Positions 34,403 to 40,771 of a stretch of DNA of 40,771 nucleotides are shown in pieces. The DNA lies in the NCBI RefSeq assembly GCF_014696875.1, contig NZ_JACJQV010000170.1, forward strand, positions 1-40,771. The letters are read 5' to 3'. A model generated the notes under the pieces. That model was given only the letters and a program-made list of their open reading frames with translations. It was not told the DNA's origin and did not search any database. A program made the position numbers and the translations under genes. Each line of letters begins with the position of its first letter. Within the stretch, counting starts at the first letter, position 1. The stretch is from Microcystis wesenbergii FACHB-1317. GTDB taxonomy: Bacteria; Cyanobacteriota; Cyanobacteriia; Cyanobacteriales; Microcystaceae.

Positions 34403-36388
34403 TTAATTAACTCGCTGCCATAAACGTTGAATTTCTTTCCTCAGTTGTGCATCAGGAGGCTGGCTAAATTGTACAGAAGGATTGACCTGCACACCTGGAA
34501 TATTCTGATTCCAGGGACTGTTGGAGACTGATTCTAAATTTATGCCACTTATCACAGGGCGAAACCCGTAGCGGACGAATACTTCCTGTTGGGAAGGCTG
34601 TCTGAGAAAGGCGACAAACTCCCTGGCTGCTTTCGCTTGTCCCTCATTCACATCCCGCCGTGCGATTGCGGCCGTCGCTACTGTCTCAATAGTCGGGTCA
34701 AGATAGTAGATTTGGTAAGGTTTTCCCTGGGTAGTTTGGGCTTGGGACCAGCGATAGAGGGCGATACTTTCGTAGGTGGTCGCCACATCAGCGTCGTTGG
34801 GTCCGCGAGCAATAAATTCCCGCAAGAGAATGTCACTCGAAAGGGGCGGCTGATAGACGGAACGCTTAATCAGAGCAAACAAAGATTGAATTCCCGGCTC
34901 ATTCAAGTTAGTACCAGTTAGGGGACTTCCGCCAAGATTGGACTGGGACCACAAACTTAAGGTTAACTGACCACTGTTGGAACGGCTAGGGTCTGTCATG
35001 ACAAAATCGAAGCTTCCCCAGGTAGATTGTCCGCCAATAGCAGTCCAGTTACGCTGTTGCATGGCCCGTTCTACACTTTGCCATTGAAAGCGTCTCCCAG
35101 GGAAGATAATCTTTCCTCTCTCGGGCCAAGCGATACCCACCAGGAAGGTTTTGACAATGGGTTGGGGCATATCGTAGAAGGGATTGCTTTCTCCCTGTAC
35201 CGCCAGGCGATCGCGCAATTCCTCTAATATTTCCCCATTGGCTGGAATGAGGATAGTAGGTGTAAAGTCATGTTTCTGGTCGATGTAGTTATTAACTATG
35301 TCCTGAGAGCCTTGAAACTTGAGTTCTAAGTTAATGTTGGGATGAGATGCCTCGAATTGTGGCTCTAGGACTGCCAATGGTTCTTGAAGTTCCGTCCCAC
35401 TGACGATGGTAAGGTTTTGCTGCACGCCTGGAAGAGGTGCATAAGCTAAAGCGAAAGCAATTAGGGCGATCGCAGCCGAAATTATTGCCCGTCTGCGTTT
35501 CGATTGAGGGCTGTTTCTCCTAGTGGGAGGCGTTAAGAGTCCTGGTTGCATGGCGAGTAATTCTTGAATGCGGTTGTTAGTGGGAGGATGGGTGGCAAAT
35601 AAGCGATTGACAAGTTTACCCTTGAAGGGATTAATAATTAGAAGGGGAGCCAATGCCGGGTTTTCTTCTGTGGATATTGACTGCTGTTGGCTGTTATTTT
35701 CTAATCTTTCTAAGGCGTTAGCGAGGGCGCGAGGATTTCCGGTTAAACTTGCTGAACCTGCATCAGCAGCATACTCTCTCGTTCGAGATATGGCTAATTG
35801 AGTTAAGGTAGCCGTAAGGGGCGCAAGCAGCAAGGTAGGGAATAAGGCGGCTAGGCGGATGGGATTGGCGTTGCGGTAGTTAAACATGGCAAACATTCCC
35901 GTCATTCCTGTTTCCGTGAGGAGAGAAATTGCTACAGAAATAGTGACAGCAACTGTAGCAGTAAGGGCATCACCGTGTTTAATGTGGCTAAGTTCGTGGG
36001 CGATAACGGCTTCTAATTCGTCTTCAGGAAGCAGTTTCATCAACCCTTCTGTAATGCAGACAACACCCCGTTGGGGATTCCTTCCAGTAGCAAAAGCATT
36101 AGGAGAAGAAGTAGGAATGATATACAGTTTAGGTTCTGGTAAATTTGCCCTGTAGCACAGCACTTCAACTATGGGTTTGAGTATAGCTTCTTCTTGAGAA
36201 TTGGCAGGACGAACATCAAAAGCGGCTAAAACAACTTGGTCGGAATAGAACCAGAGACTAAAGTTAATTACAGCAGCAACGATTAAGCCGATAACTGCAC
36301 CAATTATCCCGCCGATGAGTAGATAAGCCGTCAGAACTAAGATGCTGCTTAATAACGCTAATAAAGCAACTGTTTTTAAGAAGTTCAT
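34403..36388 (-). CDS. M48 (HtpX-like) membrane protease fused to a substrate-binding domain
   Basis: The 661-residue protein has two parts. Residues 1-290 are an HtpX/M48 protease: two N-terminal membrane helices, zinc motif HELSH (131-135), further helices, and a third ligand Glu205 in ISRTREYAAD. After a basic segment and another membrane helix (about 301-317), residues 326-661 form a type 2 periplasmic-binding fold (LTIVSGTELQEPLAV, DPSRSNSGQLTL, TYESIALYR, EFVAFLRQPSQQEVFVRYGF). The second part resembles the binding domain in the VWA lipoprotein at 37359 over the same landmarks. This fusion is unusual; HtpX normally ends after the protease. It is the last gene of the three-gene cluster. 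A membrane quality-control role regulated by ligand or partner binding is inference. Confidence 0.82.
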   Translation of the reverse strand: MNFLKTVALLALLSSILVLTAYLLIGGIIGAVIGLIVAAVINFSLWFYSDQVVLAAFDVRPANSQEEAILKPIVEVLCYRANLPEPKLYIIPTSSPNAFATGRNPQRGVVCITEGLMKLLPEDELEAVIAHELSHIKHGDALTATVAVTISVAISLLTETGMTGMFAMFNYRNANPIRLAALFPTLLLAPLTATLTQLAISRTREYAADAGSASLTGNPRALANALERLENNSQQQSISTEENPALAPLLIINPFKGKLVNRLFATHPPTNNRIQELLAMQPGLLTPPTRRNSPQSKRRRAIISAAIALIAFALAYAPLPGVQQNLTIVSGTELQEPLAVLEPQFEASHPNINLELKFQGSQDIVNNYIDQKHDFTPTILIPANGEILEELRDRLAVQGESNPFYDMPQPIVKTFLVGIAWPERGKIIFPGRRFQWQSVERAMQQRNWTAIGGQSTWGSFDFVMTDPSRSNSGQLTLSLWSQSNLGGSPLTGTNLNEPGIQSLFALIKRSVYQPPLSSDILLREFIARGPNDADVATTYESIALYRWSQAQTTQGKPYQIYYLDPTIETVATAAIARRDVNEGQAKAAREFVAFLRQPSQQEVFVRYGFRPVISGINLESVSNSPWNQNIPGVQVNPSVQFSQPPDAQLRKEIQRLWQRVN

Positions 36389-36456
36389 TAATCGTCAATC
36401 TCCAGGGTAGTATTGTGGTGTTGATTTTTCCAGTTTAGTTGATTGATTAGTCAGGT

Positions 36457-37179
36457 TCAAGAAATGATAAAATCAATATTTTCTTGAAAGCCACTCAATT
36501 CTTCACTCAAATTTCTTAACTCTATAAGTTCTTCCGAATTAGTCAAGTCAGCCGTCCGCAATTTATTTTGTAATTGTTGCAGAACCCCAGCCGAGTCTTG
36601 AATCACAGTGTACAAGCTAGTTAATTTTGCTTGACGAGTATCTTGTCCTTGTTGTGCTAATTCAATATTCCGTTCTAAACTGGCTTGCAACTGTTCTAAT
36701 TGTTTACGAGATACACCGAAACTCGAACGAATTTTACTTTTAACTTCCAAGAGTTGCTGTTGTAACTCATTGATTGACAATAAGGATTCACTTTCTGGCA
36801 AACGTTGAGCAATTTGTTCTATTTTTTGGGGAAGTTCAATAGCACTATCGCAAGCTTGCTGTACGGCGATTAATAAGTCCATTTGCACTGAACTGCTGCT
36901 TAATAATTGGTTAGCTTCTTGACGCAGAACTTCTGCCTTTCCTGCTAAACTTTGAGCCGAACCTTGAATAACTTGCAGTTCCTGTTGTAATTGTTGTTTG
37001 ACCCGTTTCTCCCCATCTGGTTCTCTAGCTTTCAAGGCGGTTGCGCCGACTACAGTTACCGCCAATGCTGTTGGTAAAGTAACAGTATTAGATAATCCCA
37101 AAAAGCGAACACCAACAACTAAAACGATCCCGCCTGCTAAAACGGCTAAAGGGTAATAAAGAGGGTTAGCAATTTTCAT
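36457..37179 (-). CDS. Membrane-anchored coiled-coil protein of the VWA/M48 cluster
   Basis: The 240-residue protein starts with two hydrophobic helices (YYPLAVLAGGIVLVVGVRFL and TLPTALAVTVVGATAL). About 180 residues of predicted coiled coil follow (KQLEQLQASLERNIELAQQG and similar), rich in Gln, Glu and Leu. No enzymatic motif is visible. It lies between the VWA lipoprotein and the M48 fusion gene, all on one strand, so a structural or adaptor role in a shared complex is plausible. The gap to the upstream VWA gene (about 180 bp) is filled by a 122-bp MITE; the gap to the M48 gene is 68 bp. Confidence 0.7.
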   Translation of the reverse strand: MKIANPLYYPLAVLAGGIVLVVGVRFLGLSNTVTLPTALAVTVVGATALKAREPDGEKRVKQQLQQELQVIQGSAQSLAGKAEVLRQEANQLLSSSSVQMDLLIAVQQACDSAIELPQKIEQIAQRLPESESLLSINELQQQLLEVKSKIRSSFGVSRKQLEQLQASLERNIELAQQGQDTRQAKLTSLYTVIQDSAGVLQQLQNKLRTADLTNSEELIELRNLSEELSGFQENIDFIIS

Positions 37180-37235
37180 TTTTAGTTAACCGTTGATGAT
37201 TGATGATTAATGATTTAGTATTCATTACCTAAAAC

Positions 37236-37357
37236 GGGAGCATCTCATTTATGCAAGTGAGTAATTATACTTATCACTAAAACTGTTTTCCAGCAAGGCT
37301 TTCAAAATAGCTTGACATAAAAACCTGATTTAGGGGTTACAAAGGTGAGATGCTCCC
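37236..37357. mobile_element. 122-bp MITE with 8-bp target duplication CCTAAAAC, inserted at the VWA gene stop codon
   Basis: The perfect 12-bp terminal inverted repeats GGGAGCATCTCA / TGAGATGCTCCC are flanked by CCTAAAAC at 37228-37235 and 37358-37365. The right copy contains the stop codon of the VWA gene (CTA at 37359-37361), so the insertion left the protein end intact. The GCATCTCA core relates it to the element at 21596-21840. Confidence 0.92.
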
Positions 37358-37358
37358 C

Positions 37359-39104
37359 CTAAAACTCTACTTGCAAGTCTCCCATCACAGTTGATATAGT
37401 CGCCGGATCTCCTTGACGATAGTAACCGCCGTTAACTTCGGCAATTTTTTGCAAAGCCTGGGGATTAAATTCTCCTTCTTTCCCATAACCAATAGTAAAG
37501 AAAGCAATTCGCTGATCGGAAGAAAAGCCACTCTTTTGCAACTCTTGTTCCAACTGATCCAGATTAATTTGTGACCCCGAATCTTCTCCATCAGTTAAGA
37601 TTAACACTGCATTAATAGTATCAGGGCGCAAATTTTGAGATAGCCAGTTGCGGGCATAGAGGGCGCTATCATAAAGCCTTGTACCACCATCTGCCCGCAG
37701 TTGGCCAATAAATTCAATACCCCGATCTCGCCCCTGTGGAGTTCCTTCTATAATCACAGGTTCGTTAATAACTGAATTGAAACTAATTAGGGCAATTCTT
37801 TCCTTCGGCCCCAGGTTCTGAACGTAATTAAGTAAAGTATTCTTAACTGATGTCATTTTTTGCCCTTTCATCGACCCAGAAGTATCAATTACTACTGCTA
37901 CTTGCGACGGTTTCTTAGCATAATTTTGCCAGCTTTTAAGCATGGCTTCAACTACTTCTGGTTGGGGCGAACGGTAAGAGTCATAGGTGGGTTGAGGATT
38001 CACGCCAAATTCAGCAGAAAACTTGCTTCCCAAGGCTACTCCTGGAACACCCGGTCGCAGTCCCAAATCTGTGGCAATTTGTTGGTTTTCGGGCAAAAGA
38101 ATGAATTCAATTACCTTTTCAGCAGCTTCTTTTTCTCGGTCACTTATCCAAGGCGCATTGGCTAAAATTGCCCGCATATTGGAACTGAAAGTAGCCTTGG
38201 GATAGACGGCTTGATAGCGCGTTTGATTGGAACCAGCTTGGCTGTTAGCAGCAATTACCAAAGACTCGTAAACTGAGGCTACCGAAGCCCAAAAGGGTCC
38301 GTTGGCGACCATAGATTGGGCAAGAGAAGCGGTAGAAGTACCGTAGCGAGTGATTTTACTCTGGATCTGTTGAATTTGTCCCTGATATTTTTCTACGTCA
38401 GCTACAGTCAGATCTTCTGGGCGCTTACCTGCTACAGCAGCAAATTGGGCCACCAGGGTTTGTAAGCCGGAATTAGAACGGGTAGGCGCGGTGTGAACGT
38501 AAGTGATGGGAAGTGGTGGGGCTTTGGGATCGAGTTGGCGGTAGTTACCCAATTTAGCTAGGGCGACGAAGGGATCTTCTACTTTTTCTAAACCCTTGGC
38601 GAGTTCAGCAGTTGTCATTAATACCATCGGACTGTAAGCGATCAGGGGTGAGTCGGTAATTTTTGGGATGTAATTTTGTCCTGGAAATAGCTTGTTCATC
38701 TGGTAGATGAGTTGACTCTGATAAATTTCGCCATCGACGGATAAAAGGGTGGGAAATTCGGGCGCATCGGCTTTAAGAGTTCCCTTTTGGTACTGTTGGG
38801 ACAGCGAGAGAATTGTTTGGACTACATCGCCACTTCCTTTAGCTTCGCAACTGAGGTAAAAGGCTTCACCGCTAGCGAGTTTGGGTTGGCTTTGGTTCAA
38901 TTTCGTGGCTGCTTGCTGACAGAATTGGGCTAAGTCGCTTCCCACGAGAAATTTGACTTCAAGTCCCTGTTGTTTGGGTTGTTGGCTTCCTTGTTGCTGG
39001 GGTTGCTGTCCACAAGCGCCTAGAAATAGCAAGGTAGCCAGGACGGTTAAGGGAGTAACTGAGGTTAAATAACGAGAAAAAGGAAGATTTTGGCGTTTAA
39101 TCAT
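37359..39104 (-). CDS. Lipoprotein with substrate-binding domain and C-terminal von Willebrand A domain
   Basis: The 581-residue protein starts at ATG 39104 (an earlier TTG at 39128 would add eight residues). A signal sequence ends in the lipobox LGAC with Cys31, so it is a lipoprotein outside the cytoplasmic membrane. Residues 48-360 form a type 2 periplasmic-binding fold (VGSDLAQFCQ, TRSNSGLQTLV, VYESLVIAAN, VIEFILLPENQQIATDLGLR). Residues 400-581 are a VWA domain with a complete MIDAS start DTSGS (407-411) and later LTDGEDSG. It may capture a ligand and present it through the metal-dependent VWA. It is the promoter-proximal gene of the three-gene minus-strand cluster. I do not know the ligand. 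Confidence 0.82.
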   Translation of the reverse strand: MIKRQNLPFSRYLTSVTPLTVLATLLFLGACGQQPQQQGSQQPKQQGLEVKFLVGSDLAQFCQQAATKLNQSQPKLASGEAFYLSCEAKGSGDVVQTILSLSQQYQKGTLKADAPEFPTLLSVDGEIYQSQLIYQMNKLFPGQNYIPKITDSPLIAYSPMVLMTTAELAKGLEKVEDPFVALAKLGNYRQLDPKAPPLPITYVHTAPTRSNSGLQTLVAQFAAVAGKRPEDLTVADVEKYQGQIQQIQSKITRYGTSTASLAQSMVANGPFWASVASVYESLVIAANSQAGSNQTRYQAVYPKATFSSNMRAILANAPWISDREKEAAEKVIEFILLPENQQIATDLGLRPGVPGVALGSKFSAEFGVNPQPTYDSYRSPQPEVVEAMLKSWQNYAKKPSQVAVVIDTSGSMKGQKMTSVKNTLLNYVQNLGPKERIALISFNSVINEPVIIEGTPQGRDRGIEFIGQLRADGGTRLYDSALYARNWLSQNLRPDTINAVLILTDGEDSGSQINLDQLEQELQKSGFSSDQRIAFFTIGYGKEGEFNPQALQKIAEVNGGYYRQGDPATISTVMGDLQVEF

Positions 39105-39789
39105 GAGTCTTGACAGAGTAATAACCAATAAAGCACGAAGTTACTCGGATCAATGCAGATGGGATGAGAACATATTTACATCCATATCTTACATTCCCCA
39201 CCCCTAACTATTTACCAATGGTCCTGACTGAGCAATTTTTAGTTAAGGTAAAATTATGAAAAAGTAAATTTTAGGTTAAAATTAAAGGCATCTAGACCAA
39301 AAAAACGACCAGTTCTCTTGCTGGCAATGCCCTCAAAACTCAACATAAAAGTAAACTTTTAAGAACGGTTTGGGCTCTTTTGGATTTGGTGGGTAAAATG
39401 TATTCTGAGATACAGTCCTGCTGGCGAGGGAGTAGAGGGAACCACAGAGACACAGAGGACACAAAGATCGATCTATCCTATGTAAGTTAAACTTATCACA
39501 CAGAACCTAGAAGAGCCCGATTTGACTGAATTGATACCGTTCAAGATAAACTTAAAAGACATCCCCATAATATTATCTCAAGACCAAAAGTCTTTCTAGT
39601 TAAGGAATCTAACCGAATAAAAATGATTTTAATTGCCTCATATTTTTTCAGTAAAATTGAATTAGCAAGGATAGATATACATTACAGCTATTGAACTATT
39701 TGGTTGGTACACAAGACAAAGGTAAGCTGTGACTAGGTTGTAATTTTTGGAGATGTCTAAAGTGTAGGAATTAAAGAGGTAAACTCCAA
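39105..39789. other. Gene-free interval upstream of the VWA cluster
   Basis: No credible reading frame is seen. It holds the presumed promoter of the VWA/M48 cluster and one decayed MITE (39373-39517). The remainder is AT-rich. A segment at 39411-39470 resembles 5627-5680. Confidence 0.45.
39373..39517. mobile_element. 145-bp decayed relative of the GGCTCTTCT-ended MITE
   Basis: The right end CACACAGAACCTAGAAGAGCC is a near match to the ends of the element at 22071-22203; the left end GGCTCTTTTGGATTTGGT is more diverged. The flanks CGGTTTG and CGATTTG match at six of seven bases, an eroded target duplication. The inside includes CAGAGACACAGAGGACAC, a common cyanobacterial repeat. Confidence 0.6.
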
Positions 39790-39927
39790 ATGGCAGCTAA
39801 ATTCGTCCCCGAACTTGAGGAAATCGTCGAAGGTCTTGGCATTCTAGGAATTGCCGCGATCGTGCTTCTGCCTGTTCTCGTTCCGGTGGTAGCAGGTGTT
39901 GGCAAGCCGTTAGCTAAGGCAGCCTAA
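39790..39927 (+). CDS. Very small hydrophobic protein, possibly truncated DUF5132-like
   Basis: The 45-residue frame begins MAAKFVPELEEIVEGLGILG with one hydrophobic helix (IAAIVLLPVLVPVVAGVG) and ends GKPLAKAA. AAAGAGG lies about ten bases before the ATG. The start and the GKPLAKAA end resemble the N-terminal half of small DUF5132 membrane proteins that normally continue with another helix and a charged tail. The sequence after the TAA shows no such continuation, so it may be a truncated copy. Low to moderate confidence. Confidence 0.5.
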   Translation: MAAKFVPELEEIVEGLGILGIAAIVLLPVLVPVVAGVGKPLAKAA

Positions 39928-40155
39928 GTCTCCTCGCGCTGCGGCAGCTGTTCTCTAAGAGTCCGGGTTGAAGATGGCCCCCTGGTATATCCTGGCTTGG
40001 TACGCCTTTGATAGTTTCCTAAAGCTGAATGACCAGGCGGAAAAGCCCGCTTCGATCGCTGCCAGATGAAGACAAGCCATAATTCAAATTTTACTTCTAA
40101 ATCAATCATTAATTTGAGAAGTTGGGCCAGAAAGATAAACCCCAGACTTGGTGTA

Positions 40156-40274
40156 ATACTAAATCCAGTTATTAAAAACTGATTATTTATTCTCCGTTTT
40201 GCATGAGTGCATGAGTAGAAAACGGGTTTCTCCGAGAAACCCGTTTTCTGTGCGTTACTCAACGGATTTAGTAT
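40156..40274. mobile_element. 119-bp MITE with central palindrome, copy 2
   Basis: This is the same element as 5688-5805, with ATACTAAATC/GATTTAGTAT ends, flanking TA, and the hairpin AGAAAACGGGTTTCTC/GAGAAACCCGTTTTCT. It contains a duplicated GCATGAGT not found in copy 1. The centre base of the palindrome is C here and G in copy 1. Confidence 0.8.
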
Positions 40275-40330
40275 AACTTCTAGGTTTAAAGATCAATACT
40301 TTTGAGAAAAAATTTTTCCCGACTGCATCA

Positions 40331-40352
40331 TTTCCTCGCTCAAGCGAGGAAA
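40331..40352. repeat. 22-bp hairpin TTTCCTCGCT/AGCGAGGAAA
   Basis: Two perfect 10-base arms surround CA. It may act as a terminator or be the remains of an element end. It lies between the MITE copy and the sigma-factor remnant. Confidence 0.6.
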
Positions 40353-40389
40353 TAGCTATGACTACGCTGAACAATTTAGAAGTTTCTAA

Positions 40390-40512
40390 TTCCTATCACA
40401 GTCGCTCGGTCGCACTTTGGCATTATCCCAGGAAAGGGTGCGACAAATTGAGTTGAAAGCGTTGCAAAAACTGCGTCAACCTTCAAGGGGTGACAGAGGG
40501 GCTACAAGCTAG
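40390..40512 (+). pseudogene. C-terminal remnant of a sigma-70 family factor (region 4.2)
   Basis: Forty codons without a start give LGRTLALSQERVRQIELKAL followed by QKLRQPSRGD. SxERVRQIExKALxKLR is the hallmark of region 4.2 of primary and group 2 sigma factors, which contacts the -35 box. A stop codon precedes the stretch and nothing upstream fits the earlier sigma regions, so only the tail remains. The stop at 40510 lies just before the left end of an IS4-like element; an insertion or IS-linked deletion may have removed the rest. Confidence 0.7.
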
Positions 40513-40585
40513 ATAGAGCGGGGAGTCTAGCCAAACGACCCCCTAAAGAAATAGAGTGGTTAGGACAACCACTCAAAAATTAAAA

Positions 40586-40771
40586 ATGTTACCTTCATTC
40601 TATCAGGCTTGCTTACAGGCGAACCTTAGCGAGGCGAGCTATTTGACCTTACAGCTCCTAATCCTGCTCTTACAAAGTCATCGGATAGTCCAACTAGAGA
40701 AACTGGCCGCTCTTTTCCCGCAACCGATAACCTTTGAAAGTAGAAGACGGAATTTGCCGAGATTTCTTAAG
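40586..40771 (+). CDS. IS4-family-like transposase, N-terminal part (gene runs off the window)
   Basis: The frame from ATG 40586 stays open to the last base (62 codons). It reads MLPSFYQACLQANLSEASYL, then LEKLAALFPQPITFESRRRN and FLK. This N-terminus is typical of cyanobacterial IS4-type transposases with the pattern LE-LA-x-LP-PI-FESRRR. The DDE catalytic part lies beyond the window. Upstream, GAGTGGTT/AACCACTC (40554-40574) form a hairpin that could block read-through translation, and GGGGAGTCTAGCC (about 40519) may belong to the element's left end. Completeness cannot be judged. Confidence 0.75.
   Translation, partial: MLPSFYQACLQANLSEASYLTLQLLILLLQSHRIVQLEKLAALFPQPITFESRRRNLPRFLK

Noticed and set aside
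39924-40262. Minus-strand frame of 112 codons
   Set aside because: Half of it is the translated hairpin MITE and the rest has no family features.

Overview
The window looks like a chromosomal segment of a bloom-forming cyanobacterium, most likely Microcystis. It carries photosystem genes (psaK, psbZ), the nitrate-assimilation pair ntcB-cnaT, and many GCGATCGC (HIP1) palindromes (for example near 12452, 15250, 17382, 23174, 24569, 29465, 29886 and 30775). It is also rich in miniature transposable elements, IS200/IS605-type relics and toxin-antitoxin modules. The genus is inferred from style and protein resemblance, not from a database search.

Layout. 1-282: end of a methyltransferase gene, then a tandem palindromic repeat and a small membrane protein. 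913-3729: secA on the minus strand. 3.8-10.4 kb: a defence and toxin-antitoxin stretch with an ImmA/IrrE-like protease plus PIN-like pair between 63-bp direct repeats, a single-chain restriction-methylation enzyme, and a DUF433/PIN-like pair. 10.7-15.5 kb: housekeeping genes (rpmB, psaK, an amino-acid ABC permease, a DUF4336 protein, a DUF697-type GTPase). 15.5-20.4 kb: a second accessory stretch with another DUF433/PIN-like pair, a damaged brnT with brnA, cdd, a TnpB-less IS200/IS605 relic keeping its probable omega-RNA end, and a Schlafen/AlbA-type gene cut by one stop codon. 20.4-33.3 kb: mostly core genes (a ThiO-like oxidase, pheS, an RNA-binding protein, a DHH-CBS-nucleotidyltransferase fusion, a CopD-like protein, psbZ, ribH, tRNA-Gly, a proA-like gene, ntcB, cnaT). 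In this part a DUF4870 gene is split by a 133-bp element. 33.3-34.4 kb: a MITE and a collapsed tnpB. 34.4-39.1 kb: a three-gene minus-strand cluster. 39.1-40.8 kb: gene-poor, with MITEs, a sigma-factor tail and the start of an IS4-like transposase.

Main points for a second look. (1) The 34.4-39.1 kb cluster encodes a lipoprotein with a substrate-binding domain and a von Willebrand A domain, a membrane coiled-coil protein, and an M48 protease fused to a second, related substrate-binding domain. I know no named system with this make-up. (2) Three non-autonomous elements have visible 8-bp target duplications. One splits the DUF4870 gene so cleanly that removing it restores the frame, and one landed on the stop codon of the VWA gene. 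(3) The proA-like protein lacks the family's catalytic cysteine. (4) The brnT toxin has lost its start while brnA is intact. (5) ntcB carries an extra in-frame stretch resembling a dispersed palindrome.
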